45,378 nt of DNA from an uncultured Eubacteriales bacterium (GCA_900316455.1 ONCX01000001.1:1-45378), one strand, 5' to 3'; shown: positions 16,198 through 24,468, counted from the first letter of the stretch. Program-made: numbers and translations. The notes: generated from the sequence alone by a model not told the origin.

Positions 16198-16791
16198 TCA
16201 GTTTTCCGCAAGCTCCGCAATGAGCCTTGCACATTCGTCGTAATCCACCGTGGCGGTATTAAGAAGAATATCGTAATTCGTCGGCGCTCCCCACTTGTTG
16301 TCGGTAAAGAACTGATAGTAATTCCGGCGCTGTTTGTCCTTGTTCTGTATGAATGTTTCGGCTTTTTCCTCCGATACGTCCTCCAGCTTCAGAGTGCGGG
16401 CTACCCTTCTTTCCATGGAGGAAGAATATATAAACGCCCTGACTATCGGACCCTCTCCATCGAGAATAACGTCGGCGCACCGTCCGAGGAATATTCCGCC
16501 GTCGTGCTCGGCGCGAAGCCTGCGAACAGTTTCAGACACCGCGAAATACGTGCGGTAAACCGGCGAGGCTTCAAAATTTCCATCTGCTCCGAACATCGAT
16601 AAATTATAGATAAGACTGCCTACGTAATGCTCGTCGTTGTTTTTCAGCACGCCGACGTCAACGCCGAAATTCTCGGCGGCTTTGAGAATTATTTCGTTGT
16701 CGAAGAAAGGCACTCCGGTCATTTTGGCAAGCCTTTCGGCTACTTCGCGCCCGCCGCTTCCGAATGTACGGTCAATAGTTACGGTTTTCAA
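16198..16791 (-). CDS. cytidylate kinase-like family protein
   Basis: This 197-residue P-loop protein opens with T-I-D-R-T-F-G-S-G-G-R-E-V, the atypical Walker A of the cytidylate-kinase-like family (Cytidylate_kin2). It continues with G-V-P-F-F-D-N-E-I-I, a G-R-C-A-D motif and an arginine-rich lid region (S-S-S-M-E-R-R-V-A-R-T). True Cmk enzymes make CDP from CMP; members of this family are often annotated only by similarity and their substrate is not settled. It follows ilvN by 56 bp on the same strand and may share its transcript. Confidence 0.8.
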   Translation of the reverse strand: MKTVTIDRTFGSGGREVAERLAKMTGVPFFDNEIILKAAENFGVDVGVLKNNDEHYVGSLIYNLSMFGADGNFEASPVYRTYFAVSETVRRLRAEHDGGIFLGRCADVILDGEGPIVRAFIYSSSMERRVARTLKLEDVSEEKAETFIQNKDKQRRNYYQFFTDNKWGAPTNYDILLNTATVDYDECARLIAELAEN

Positions 16792-16847
16792 TTTTGATTC
16801 GCCTCCTGTTTAATCTGTCATAAATCTTTCAGTAATAAAACACAAAA

Positions 16848-17339
16848 TTATTTCTTTGTAGTATTCGCGCCAAGTTCAATGGCGCTTATTCCCGTGCGTA
16901 CAAGCTCTTTTATACCGAAAGGACGCATGAGTGAAATAAAATTCTCCGTGCGTGCGGTTGTATCGGTCAGTTCGAGAGTCAGTGACGTTGCGGTGACGTC
17001 TATTATGCGTGCGTGCATAAGCTCGGCAAGTGTCATTATTTCCTCACGCTGTCTGGAGTTGCATGAGACCTTGAGCATTGTCAGCTCGCGTGAAATATAA
17101 GAGCCTTCCGCCAGCACCTTGACCTTGATTGTCGGAATCAGCTTGTTGAGCTGCTTTTCAACCTGCTCTATACCGCTTTCATCGCAGTCAACGGCAATCG
17201 TCATGCGTGAAACGTCGGGATTCTCGGTAACGCCAACGGCGAGTGATTCAATATTGAAGCCTCTGCGGGCGATAAGTCCCGCAACCTTTGAGAGAACGCC
17301 GTAGTGGTTCTGTACAAGGACAGTTATTGTATATCTCAT
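16848..17339 (-). CDS. ilvN: acetolactate synthase small (regulatory) subunit
   Basis: This 163-residue regulatory partner of IlvB has an N-terminal ACT domain (Y-T-I-T-V-L-V-Q-N-H-Y-G-V-L-S-K-V-A-G-L-I-A-R, cited here by its ends) that binds valine for feedback inhibition, and the usual C-terminal ALS_ss_C domain (L-M-H-A-R-I-I-D-V). Length is normal. It begins 17 bp after ilvB stops, so the two are made together. The first steps of valine, leucine and isoleucine synthesis depend on the IlvB-IlvN complex. Confidence 0.96.
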   Translation of the reverse strand: MRYTITVLVQNHYGVLSKVAGLIARRGFNIESLAVGVTENPDVSRMTIAVDCDESGIEQVEKQLNKLIPTIKVKVLAEGSYISRELTMLKVSCNSRQREEIMTLAELMHARIIDVTATSLTLELTDTTARTENFISLMRPFGIKELVRTGISAIELGANTTKK

Positions 17340-17356
17340 AATCGCCAGCCTCCTTC

Positions 17357-18994
17357 TCAGTTTTCCTGACGCGAGGGAATATCCTCAGCGACACGGCATA
17401 CAAGCACGTAAGGCGCACTGCTGCAGAGCATTCTGTCTATTGCAGAAGTGACGTCGCCATCGTCCTCAATGAGCTCCGAATCAATTCCGTATGCCTGAGC
17501 GAGCTTTACAAAATCCGGCGAACCGTCCAGCATGACTCCCGAATAACGTCCGTCATAAAGCTTATCCTGAAGCTCCCGCACCATTCCCAGCCGGTTGTTC
17601 TGCATTATCACAACCTTTACGGGAATATCGTGCTGCATCAATGTGGCAAGCTCGCACATCATCATCTGGAACGAGCCGTCGCCGCAGACAGCGAATACCT
17701 GCCGTTCCGGCTTGGCAATCTTGGCTCCGAGAGCAGCGCCTAAAGAATAACCCATAGTGCCGAGTCCGCCTGATGTGAGGAATCTTCCGCCCTTGAAGGC
17801 GAAGTTGTTCGCAGACCATATCTGATTTTCGCCAACGTCGGCAACCAATATTGCCTTGCTGCGTTTGCTGACCTCTTCCGAGAGCGTGCGCATGAAGTTG
17901 CGGGGATCGACCTGTCCGGGAATGCTTTCAAACACAGGGGTGTGCTCCGCCTTTTTCTCCTTCAGGTCGTCAACCCAGTCCTTATGGCTGAATTCATCGC
18001 ATTTTTCAGTGATGCTCTTGAGTACAAGACGGATATCGCCTACTATCGGAATATCGGCTTTCATATTTTTCCCGATTTCGGCAGGGTCGATATCTATGTG
18101 TATTATCTGAGCCTTTTTCGCCACCTGATCCGGCTTTGCCATTGCTCTGTCGCCCACTCTCGCGCCGCAGAGAATAACAAGATCAGCGTGATGAATTGCG
18201 TAATTCGCGGAATAAATTCCGTGTGTACCGAGCATTCCCATATAAAGCGGATGCTCAGTCGGCATCATGCCGACTCCCATAAGCGTTGAAACAACAGGAA
18301 TATCAAGCTTTTCGGCGAATTTGATAAGCTCGCGTCTCGCTTTAGCAGATACAACGCCGCCGCCGGCACAGATTATGGGACGCACGGATTTTTCTATCGC
18401 GTCGATGGCGCGTTTCATCTGTAGAGGGTGACCCTTTGTGCGAGGTTTATAGCCTATAATGTCAACGCTGTCGGGATACCTGAATTCGCCCTGAAACTCC
18501 CTTTCAAGAGTATCCTGCGGCAGATCGATGAGAACGGGACCCGGACGTCCCGTCGCCGCTATATGAAATGCCTCCTTGATTATTCTTGGAAGCTCCTGCG
18601 TGTCGGTGGCGAGATAACTGTGCTTTGTAAACGGCTCGCAAGCTCCTGTGATGTCAGCCTCCTGAAATACGTCGCGTCCGAGAAGGTCGGAACGCACCTG
18701 ACCTGTGAGGGCAACCATGGGGATTGAATCCATATATGCCGTCGCAAGCGCGGTAATCAGATTCGTCGCGCCGGGACCTGACGTTGTGCAGCATACGCCC
18801 ACCTTGCCCGATGCTCTGGAATAGCCGCTCGCAGCGTGACCGGCATTCTGCTCCTGACGAACGAGAATGTGTCTTATGTTCCCGTCAAGAGCAAGCGCGT
18901 CGTAAAACGGAGCAATGGTAGCTCCCGGATATCCGAATACAACAGAAACGCCTTCCTGCTTCAAGCATTCAAGAATGACTTGTGCTCCTGTCAT
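17357..18994 (-). CDS. ilvB: acetolactate synthase large (catalytic) subunit
   Basis: This ThDP- and FAD-dependent enzyme condenses two pyruvates to acetolactate, or pyruvate with 2-oxobutyrate. Its 545 residues match the family. It has the N-terminal G-Y-P-G-A-T loop, catalytic Glu48 in V-R-Q-E-Q-N-A-G-H, the T-S-G-P-G-A-T-N region, and the C-terminal ThDP motif G-D-G-S-F...N-N-R-L-G-M. AAGGAG precedes the ATG. Its promoter is at 19035-19063; the short leader between them shows no T-box or attenuator peptide. ilvN follows directly. Confidence 0.97.
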   Translation of the reverse strand: MTGAQVILECLKQEGVSVVFGYPGATIAPFYDALALDGNIRHILVRQEQNAGHAASGYSRASGKVGVCCTTSGPGATNLITALATAYMDSIPMVALTGQVRSDLLGRDVFQEADITGACEPFTKHSYLATDTQELPRIIKEAFHIAATGRPGPVLIDLPQDTLEREFQGEFRYPDSVDIIGYKPRTKGHPLQMKRAIDAIEKSVRPIICAGGGVVSAKARRELIKFAEKLDIPVVSTLMGVGMMPTEHPLYMGMLGTHGIYSANYAIHHADLVILCGARVGDRAMAKPDQVAKKAQIIHIDIDPAEIGKNMKADIPIVGDIRLVLKSITEKCDEFSHKDWVDDLKEKKAEHTPVFESIPGQVDPRNFMRTLSEEVSKRSKAILVADVGENQIWSANNFAFKGGRFLTSGGLGTMGYSLGAALGAKIAKPERQVFAVCGDGSFQMMMCELATLMQHDIPVKVVIMQNNRLGMVRELQDKLYDGRYSGVMLDGSPDFVKLAQAYGIDSELIEDDGDVTSAIDRMLCSSAPYVLVCRVAEDIPSRQEN

Positions 18995-19034
18995 ATAATT
19001 ATCAGCTCCTTAAAACTAATTGTATTAATTAATA

Positions 19035-19063
19035 ATTATACACGTATCTGCGGCATTTGGCAA
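19035..19063 (-). promoter_or_regulatory. ilvBN promoter
   Basis: TTGCCA (19058-19063) and TATAAT (19035-19040) on the minus strand with 17 bp between, about 40 bp before ilvB. Confidence 0.75.
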
Positions 19064-19183
19064 TAGCAATTAATTTTATTCATAATTTTTTCAACTTTAA
19101 AAAATTAATATGGTAATATGCTAAAATAAAAAACAGCGATTTGTTATAATTGTTATAAAATAATTAATTTATGCATGCCGTTA

Positions 19184-19212
19184 TTGACATTTCTGTTTAT
19201 CAGGACTATAAT
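19184..19212 (+). promoter_or_regulatory. promoter of the coiled-coil zinc-ribbon gene
   Basis: Consensus TTGACA (19184-19189) and TATAAT (19207-19212) with the ideal 17-bp spacer, 70 bp before the start codon. Confidence 0.9.
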
Positions 19213-19281
19213 CAATATAAGCCTTGTGTCAATTCAATCAGGCTGATAAATTTATTTTTCACAGGAAGGACGGAATGACGA

Positions 19282-19713
19282 ATGGGCGTATTTGAAGAAG
19301 TCGTTATCAATGCTAAGACAGCTGCGGAAAACGTCGGCAAGGAAGCCGGCAGACTGGTGGATATTTCAAGACTCAGGTTTAACGCGGCGGATCTGCAGAA
19401 GGAAATCTCAAAGAAATACGAGACTCTCGGCAGAATGGTGTATGATTCCCGTAAATCCGGAGATACTTCGGGTATGAGCTTTGATGATCATATCAACAGT
19501 ATCGACGCTCTTTACAAGAAGCTTGACGAGATAAACGAAAAGATAAATAATCTCAGCAGAAAGTCAGCGTGTCCAAGCTGCGGTTTTAAAAATGACGAAA
19601 ACGCGGTGTACTGCTCTAAGTGCGGCGCGAAACTCGGTACGCAGCAGCAGCCCGCTAAGGAGCCTTCTGAGGACAATTGTCAGACTTCCGACCAAAACAG
19701 CGATTCCATCTGA
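19282..19713 (+). CDS. coiled-coil protein with C-terminal zinc ribbon
   Basis: This 143-residue cytoplasmic protein has an N-terminal amphipathic helical part (about 1-90; V-I-N-A-K-T-A-A-E-N-V-G-K..., I-D-A-L-Y-K-K-L-D-E-I-N-E-K-I) likely to form a coiled coil. A zinc ribbon follows: C-P-S-C-G-F-K-N...Y-C-S-K-C-G-A-K. The tail is acidic and Gln/Ser rich. Such proteins are common in Clostridia and are annotated only as zinc-ribbon proteins; the function is unknown. It is a single-gene unit with a consensus promoter and a downstream terminator, divergent from ilvBN. Confidence 0.8.
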   Translation: MGVFEEVVINAKTAAENVGKEAGRLVDISRLRFNAADLQKEISKKYETLGRMVYDSRKSGDTSGMSFDDHINSIDALYKKLDEINEKINNLSRKSACPSCGFKNDENAVYCSKCGAKLGTQQQPAKEPSEDNCQTSDQNSDSI

Positions 19714-19759
19714 TCTTCCCATCAGTTAATTTTTTCAAATATAATAAACAGCAATTGAA

Positions 19760-19795
19760 AACACAGCGGTTGGTGCTGCTGCGTTTTCTTTTTCA
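19760..19795 (+). terminator. terminator after the zinc-ribbon gene
   Basis: Arms AACACAGC (19760-19767) and GCTGCGTT (19778-19785), with one mismatch, are followed by a T-rich tract. Confidence 0.7.
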
Positions 19796-19896
19796 GCGGA
19801 CTTTCAGGTTCATATACTTCATGCTTTTGAATATATATCCTTAGAGAAAGTCAAAACTGAAAATAAAGAATTTTTCAAAAGAATGGAGTTGTTATT

Positions 19897-21666
19897 TTGG
19901 CAGAAACCAAAACGAACCGCAAAAAGCTGGGCGGCGGTTCACGCGGACAGTCGCTCGTTCAGGGAGCGGCAATTCTCACCTTTGGAACTATATTAGTCAA
20001 GGTGATCGGCGCAATTTTTAAAATCCCGCTCGGCAACATTATCGGTGAAGCCGGTATGGGCTACTTCTCAGCCGCTTACGCGCTTTATCTTCCGGTCTAT
20101 ACTCTGTCAGCTGCCGGTTTTCCGTCAGCGCTCGCCCGTCAGGTCGCCGAAAACACCGCTATGGGCAGGTATAAGGACGCTCGCAAGGTTCACAGAGTAG
20201 CGCAGCGGGTATTCCTGGTTACAGGCATTCTCGGCTTTATAGCTATGGCTGCCGGCGGCTTTGTCTATATCAATTTTGTAGACAAGGATTCAATTTACAG
20301 CGTGCTTGCGATGAGCCCGTCCGTATTCTTCTGCTGCATGATGGCGTCCTACCGCGGATATTATGAGGGACTCAGAAACATGACTCCCACCGCTGTTTCA
20401 CAGGTCATAGAGGCGCTCGGAAAGCTCTTCATCGGTCTCGGACTGGCTATAGGTATCATGAAGTACGGCGAATATTCGTTCAGAACATCTCTGACAGCAT
20501 ACGGCACTACAGTCGGTTCCATTGAGGAAGCTCATACCGCAAGCTATCCTTTTGCCGCCGCGGGTTCGCTTGCCGGAATAGCTCTCGGTTCGCTTGCCGG
20601 ACTCATTTATATGCTGATACGCCACAGGAGAAACGGCGACGAAATCACAAACGAAGAAATCGCCGCCTCACCCGAACCCCGTTCATCGGGATATATCCTG
20701 CGTAATTTCTTCAGCATAGGCATTCCTATCGCACTCGGAGTTCTGGTGCTGAATGTCACACAGGTAATAGATGCGATAACGATTCAGAACCGGCTTGACG
20801 GAATTGATCCGGCTATTCTCAGAGGTATTTACAGCCAGTATATGAACGGGGTCACAGACGATAAAATACCTAACTTCCTGTATGGCGCGTATAATTTCGG
20901 TATAAATCTGTATAACCTCGTTCCCTATATTACTCAGGCGCTTGGCGTTTCGGCTCTTCCCACGCTTGCGGCTGCTTGGGCTATTCACAAGAAATCACAG
21001 ATTCATTCCAGCATTAATTCTGTCGTTAAGATTTCCGTGCTTATCGGCTTCCCGTCCGGACTTGGCATGTGCGCTCTTGCCGGTCCTATTCTCCAATTGC
21101 TTTATCCCGGCAAGCCTGCCGCTGAAATTGCTGTTCCGATGCTGAGAGTGCTGGGTATTATGGTTCTTTTCGGTTCTCTGGTGACTCCTATAAACAGCAT
21201 GCTCCAGGCTGTCGGAAAGCAGAAGATTCCTGTATATCTTATGCTCATCGGAGCTTCAATCAAGCTGCTTCTCAATTTCACATTGGTAGGCATTCCGGAG
21301 ATCAATATTAAGGGCGCGCCTATAGGGTCAATCAGCTGCTACATTTTTATAGTTGTAGTAAGTCTCATTATTCTGTATCGCAGAGCCAAAATTAAGCCGA
21401 ATATTATTACAACATTTATTAAGCCGCTTTTCGCTTCGGTCATGTGCGCGTTAACCGCTTGGGCGACATACGGTCTGCTTGACAAAATCATCGGTTCGGA
21501 TTCAAGAGCCGTTAGCGCTTTAATGACGATTATAGCTATTATTTTCGCTATTGTTATTTACGTTGTTGTAATTCTCCTTATTAAAGGAATTACAAGAGAA
21601 GATATATTAATGCTTCCCAAAGGAGAAAAAATTGCAAATACACTTGCAAAACGAAAGTTAATCTGA
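19897..21666 (+). CDS. SpoVB/MurJ-type polysaccharide flippase
   Basis: This 589-residue polytopic membrane protein of the MVF/oligosaccharide flippase superfamily shows about 14 hydrophobic segments spread through the chain. The start is TTG 19897 with GGAG 8 nt before it. The N-terminus (Q-G-A-A-I-L-T-F-G-T-I-L-V-K-V-I-G, K-I-P-L-G-N-I-I-G-E-A-G) is typical of SpoVB-like proteins, and A-S-Y-R-G-Y-Y-E-G is a family motif of the sporulation/cell-wall branch. It should flip lipid-linked glycan, either lipid II or a spore-cortex precursor, across the membrane. It stands alone between the zinc-ribbon gene and hup, so context does not settle which. Confidence 0.85.
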   Translation: MAETKTNRKKLGGGSRGQSLVQGAAILTFGTILVKVIGAIFKIPLGNIIGEAGMGYFSAAYALYLPVYTLSAAGFPSALARQVAENTAMGRYKDARKVHRVAQRVFLVTGILGFIAMAAGGFVYINFVDKDSIYSVLAMSPSVFFCCMMASYRGYYEGLRNMTPTAVSQVIEALGKLFIGLGLAIGIMKYGEYSFRTSLTAYGTTVGSIEEAHTASYPFAAAGSLAGIALGSLAGLIYMLIRHRRNGDEITNEEIAASPEPRSSGYILRNFFSIGIPIALGVLVLNVTQVIDAITIQNRLDGIDPAILRGIYSQYMNGVTDDKIPNFLYGAYNFGINLYNLVPYITQALGVSALPTLAAAWAIHKKSQIHSSINSVVKISVLIGFPSGLGMCALAGPILQLLYPGKPAAEIAVPMLRVLGIMVLFGSLVTPINSMLQAVGKQKIPVYLMLIGASIKLLLNFTLVGIPEINIKGAPIGSISCYIFIVVVSLIILYRRAKIKPNIITTFIKPLFASVMCALTAWATYGLLDKIIGSDSRAVSALMTIIAIIFAIVIYVVVILLIKGITREDILMLPKGEKIANTLAKRKLI

Positions 21667-21672
21667 TAGAAT
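21644..21672 (+). promoter_or_regulatory. possible promoter at the end of the flippase gene
   Basis: TTGCAA (21644-21649) and TAGAAT (21667-21672) are 17 bp apart and straddle the flippase stop codon. It could serve a short RNA in the following gene-free stretch. Confidence 0.4.
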
Positions 21673-22056
21673 ATGTTAGTAAGTATTATTTGAGCATTGA
21701 TCAGCTGACAAGTATGGAACCGCAACGTTCTCTTTGCGGTTCCATGCAGACTTAAAGCTGCATTACGCCACATGCGCGTGGTGCATTGACTGCTCCGGCA
21801 GTCTTTCCGACTTTTACAATCATATTAGTCAATTTTTCTACCGTTTCCCTCATTTAAAAATTTGACGGAGGATATTGTTCGTTTTAATGTGTTAAATTTA
21901 TGTCGGACGCATGTGCTTTAATGCAGGCGGCAATTATGATCATGCTTTATAATATCATGGCAGAAATGCCGGCAGTCGCTTTGTGCAAACATCAGAGACT
22001 GCAATGTGTCAGGTTTACATACTTGATGCGCAAAAAAATATAGGAGGTGCTTTAAT
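21667..22056 (+). other. 390-bp gene-free stretch with three hairpins (possible small RNA)
   Basis: No gene is seen. The first 140 bases hold an 11-bp perfect hairpin (TGGAACCGCAA 21715-21725 with TTGCGGTTCCA 21734-21744), a bulged CCAC/GTGG hairpin with TGCA at its base (about 21759-21785), and GACTGC/GCAGTC (21788-21803) followed by a T-rich stretch. This may be an independent small RNA, or only the terminator region of the flippase. The rest, about 21830-22040, is the AT-rich hup upstream region without a clear promoter. Confidence 0.4.
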
Positions 22057-22329
22057 TTGAATAAAGCAGAATTGGTTGAGTCAATTGCGGAGATGACAGG
22101 ACTTACAAAGAAGGATTCCGAAAAGGCTGTTGCGGCTTTTACCGAAACAGTTATTTCCACTCTCGCAAAGGGTGAAAAGGTTCAGCTCGTCGGCTTCGGA
22201 ACTTTCGAGACCAGAGTGCACAAAGAGAGAACAAACATCAACCCTATAACCAAAAAAGAGCAGGTTATTCCTGAAACTACTGTTCCCGCTTTCAAGCCTG
22301 GCAAAGCATTCAAGGAGTCTGTGAAGTAA
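22057..22329 (+). CDS. hup: HU-family nucleoid DNA-binding protein
   Basis: This 90-residue histone-like protein bends and coats DNA as a dimer. It starts at TTG 22057, with AGGAGGTG ending 7 nt before. The family pattern is clear: N-K-A-E-L-V-E-S-I-A helical N-terminus, V-Q-L-V-G-F-G-T-F-E-T-R signature, N-I-N-P-I-T flexible arm with the intercalating proline, and the P-A-F-K-P-G-K-A-F-K ending. The arm reads R-T-N-I-N-P rather than the usual G-R-N-P, a mild variation. A terminator follows at once, so it is a single-gene unit. Confidence 0.95.
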   Translation: MNKAELVESIAEMTGLTKKDSEKAVAAFTETVISTLAKGEKVQLVGFGTFETRVHKERTNINPITKKEQVIPETTVPAFKPGKAFKESVK

Positions 22330-22361
22330 GCTTTCTATAAGCTGCTTTCACATATCGTTTA

Positions 22362-22403
22362 TGTTTCCATGGAGATTAAAAATCTTCATGGAAACATTTT
22401 TTT
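22362..22403 (+). terminator. hup terminator
   Basis: Perfect 10-bp arms TGTTTCCATG (22362-22371) and CATGGAAACA (22387-22396), extended inward by GAGATT/AATCTT, then seven T. Confidence 0.9.
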
Positions 22404-22484
22404 AAAGAAAGAAATGGAATAAATAAACCTCGTAAGAGATTAATAATCCCCATCGAGTACTGCATAGAAAGGAGTGACCCGATA

Positions 22485-23570
22485 ATGCCGCAGTACAGTG
22501 AACAGGATTTGAAATATGCGGCGGAATTACGAGATGAGATTCACAATGAAGCTCTGGCAATCGTCAGGAAAACACGCCCGAATATCACCGAAGTAATAGA
22601 TCGTCATCCGGTTGAGGATTATTTTCAGGAGAATTGGGAGTACCCCGGCAAATGGTACACCATCGTGGCGATACCTTACGGCTATAAAAACCGCAAGGCA
22701 TTCGTTGATACCATTGTGAGGGATACACTCTCCGGTAGAGTTCCTGAGAATGAGAATACATTCACGACGCAGGAATTACGCGACATGGCAAAAGATAAAC
22801 CGCGAAATCATAAGATAAGCAATCAGCTTAACACTAAGCCGAACGGCTACAGTGAGCTTTTTGTGGTTCAGGTCGATCAGAAAAACCACAGATCCCGCGC
22901 AGTCGGCGTGGATAACGAGGGACGGTATATTCTTGAACAAAACGAGGAATATGCCATCGGAAGCACAACCGATTCAACAAGCGCATATTACGTTCTGAGC
23001 GATTTAGGATACAATCGCTACGCAAGGCTGGCTCTCCTGAACGGGCAGTTAAAAGAGGAAGAATACGACCGTCTCACTAATAATCTGAAAACTCACAAGC
23101 AAAAAGGCAATCAGTTTTACTCACTGATTGCCGAGTACCCGGATTTGGTAGTTGACTACTGCATAATTGATTGCAAGCAGAATTATTCAGGCTATGAATC
23201 CCACCGAAAGGCGCTGAAGAGCGCTTACGACAAGCTATGCAAGGAATGGAATGGAAATCCCGATAAAGCTATGGGTAAACGAATTGCCGCAGAGCAACTA
23301 TTTTCTTCAAAATATCAACACAAAAAACTCAATTATCGTAGGGCGTTTCTATATCCCCCGCACCAAAACAGCTACACCGGCAAGGATTTTGTTCGCGTAA
23401 ACAACGCTCTTTTCCCGAATGGAACAGACGGGCTTGAAGCGTATGAATGGAATACGGACTGGTCTGACTATTTCGATGATGGTCACGAGTGGTGGGGTAC
23501 GCTTTGCCTGACGGTTTACGATAAGACCCTCGACCGCTTTGCTGTAATTATGGCGTCGGCAACAGACTGA
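22485..23570 (+). CDS. hypothetical protein (361 residues), no family recognised
   Basis: The reading frame is well supported: AAAGGAG stands before the ATG at good spacing, and the composition is that of a soluble protein rich in Tyr, Asn, Lys and acidic residues. There is no signal peptide or membrane segment. Features that stand out are an N-terminal helical part with R-H-P-V-E-D-Y-F, a K-P-R-N-H-K-I-S-N-Q-L region near 108-118, a lysine-rich middle, and an aromatic C-terminus (Y-E-W-N-T-D-W-S-D-Y-F, G-H-E-W-W-G-T-L). No catalytic motif could be named. It sits alone between hup and a toxin-antitoxin pair, beside an AT-rich inverted repeat, which suggests accessory DNA. I do not assign a function. 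Confidence 0.7.
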   Translation: MPQYSEQDLKYAAELRDEIHNEALAIVRKTRPNITEVIDRHPVEDYFQENWEYPGKWYTIVAIPYGYKNRKAFVDTIVRDTLSGRVPENENTFTTQELRDMAKDKPRNHKISNQLNTKPNGYSELFVVQVDQKNHRSRAVGVDNEGRYILEQNEEYAIGSTTDSTSAYYVLSDLGYNRYARLALLNGQLKEEEYDRLTNNLKTHKQKGNQFYSLIAEYPDLVVDYCIIDCKQNYSGYESHRKALKSAYDKLCKEWNGNPDKAMGKRIAAEQLFSSKYQHKKLNYRRAFLYPPHQNSYTGKDFVRVNNALFPNGTDGLEAYEWNTDWSDYFDDGHEWWGTLCLTVYDKTLDRFAVIMASATD

Positions 23571-23666
23571 CAGGCTCCGGTCTGACGAGAAAATTACCAT
23601 CGCAAACGGATATGTATATATATTCTGACTTCCGTTGAGCCAAATTAAGCTGACAGTCAAAAAAAT

Positions 23667-23753
23667 AAAGAATAGAGAATAAAGGATAATACAGAAACAC
23701 CGAGGGGCTGATTCCTTTGATATTTCTTATTTATTCTTTATTACCTATTCTTT
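23667..23753. repeat. 23-bp imperfect inverted repeat, AT-rich
   Basis: 23667-23689 pairs with 23731-23753 at 20 of 23 positions (outer AAAGAATAG / CTATTCTTT) around a 41-bp loop. It lies between the orphan gene and the toxin gene. It could be a weak bidirectional terminator or the remnant of a small non-autonomous element. Confidence 0.55.
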
Positions 23754-23829
23754 GTTCCTTGAGCCGAGCATTGAGGAGCAATGCTGTGGGTTTCTGGTGC
23801 GGGTTGAACAAAAAGATGCGGGCGGGTTA

Positions 23830-24087
23830 TTAATCCTCGTAATGTCCTTTACAAGAAATAATCCAAAGATTTCCTTCTACAATATTATAGACCAATCTGT
23901 TACCATAATCTATATGTCTGCTCCATCCCTTGCGATATTTTAATGGCTCCGGATGACCTGTTCCCTTGGATAGACCGTTTCTGTCAATATCTTTGATTAA
24001 GTCATTAATTTTCTTTGCTATTTTCCTATCGATCTGTTGCCAGTAAAGATACTCATCCCAAGCAATATCACTCCATATCTTATTCAT
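23830..24087 (-). CDS. yoeB: YoeB-family mRNA-cutting toxin
   Basis: This 85-residue RelE-superfamily toxin cuts mRNA in the ribosomal A site. The start is taken at ATG 24087 (M-N-K-I-W-S-D), overlapping the antitoxin stop by 8 bp; the longer frame adds five unlikely residues. YoeB hallmarks are all present: W-D-E-Y-L-Y-W-Q, I-K-D-I-D-R-N-G, G-H-P-E-P-L-K with the catalytic glutamate, W-S-R-H-I-D with the arginine, R-L-V-Y-N-I, and the C-terminal G-H-Y with the catalytic histidine. It looks intact and active. It is co-translated with the YefM-type antitoxin. Confidence 0.93.
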   Translation of the reverse strand: MNKIWSDIAWDEYLYWQQIDRKIAKKINDLIKDIDRNGLSKGTGHPEPLKYRKGWSRHIDYGNRLVYNIVEGNLWIISCKGHYED

Positions 24088-24337
24088 CGACGTCAACCTC
24101 AATCAGATCATGTGAACGTCCCATACCGTTTTCTAACTGCTCATAAGCTCTGTCAATCTTAGCAAGATATTCAGCATTTTTGAGAGCTTTCATCATGCTG
24201 TTGTATTGTTCTAAGCTCATGATTACAACATTTTTTTCATGTTTTCTTGTAACAATTACGGTTTCGCTTTCATCTGTAGCTTTATCACAATAATCTTTCA
24301 GGTTATTTCTGATAGTAGAATAATTAACGGCTAACAT
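24080..24337 (-). CDS. yefM: YefM/Phd-family antitoxin
   Basis: This 85-residue antitoxin binds YoeB with its C-terminus and operator DNA with its N-terminus. Three ATG codons stand in a row (24343, 24340, 24337). The last is preferred because AAGGAG is then 9 nt away and M-L-A-V-N-Y-S-T-I-R matches the family start. Visible features are L-K-D-Y-C-D-K-A, V-I-V-T-R-K-H-E-K-N-V-V-I-M-S and E-Q-Y-N-S-M. The gene has a strong promoter (24391-24418) with two TGTACA-type boxes right after the -10, matching known autoregulation by YefM-YoeB. Confidence 0.93.
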   Translation of the reverse strand: MLAVNYSTIRNNLKDYCDKATDESETVIVTRKHEKNVVIMSLEQYNSMMKALKNAEYLAKIDRAYEQLENGMGRSHDLIEVDVDE

Positions 24338-24367
24338 CATCATCGCTCCTTTGAACGTTCAATAAAT

Positions 24368-24385
24368 TGTACTATTTCCTGTACA
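24368..24385 (-). promoter_or_regulatory. YefM-YoeB operator (two TGTACA-type boxes)
   Basis: TGTACT (24368-24373) and TGTACA (24380-24385) have centres 12 bp apart and lie directly downstream of the -10 box. In E. coli the yefM-yoeB operator uses TGTACA cores with this spacing. A 12-bp palindrome, TTGAACGTTCAA (24351-24362), overlaps the ribosome site and may add a further site. Confidence 0.75.
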
Positions 24386-24390
24386 TATAT

Positions 24391-24418
24391 AGTATATCAC
24401 TTTTTTTATAAATGTCAA
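24391..24418 (-). promoter_or_regulatory. yefM-yoeB promoter
   Basis: TTGACA (24413-24418) and TATACT (24391-24396) on the minus strand with a 16-bp spacer. The operator boxes overlap the expected transcription start. Confidence 0.8.
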
Positions 24419-24420
24419 TA

Positions 24421-24468
24421 GAAAAAAAGAAAAACCGCATTTTAGCGATAACCTCACTACAATACGGT
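24421..24468 (-). terminator. terminator of the tRNA-Leu gene
   Basis: On the minus strand ACCGTATT pairs with AATGCGGT, with an inner TAGTGA/TCGCTA stem, spanning 24434-24468. A long T-rich tract follows (24421-24434). Confidence 0.8.
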
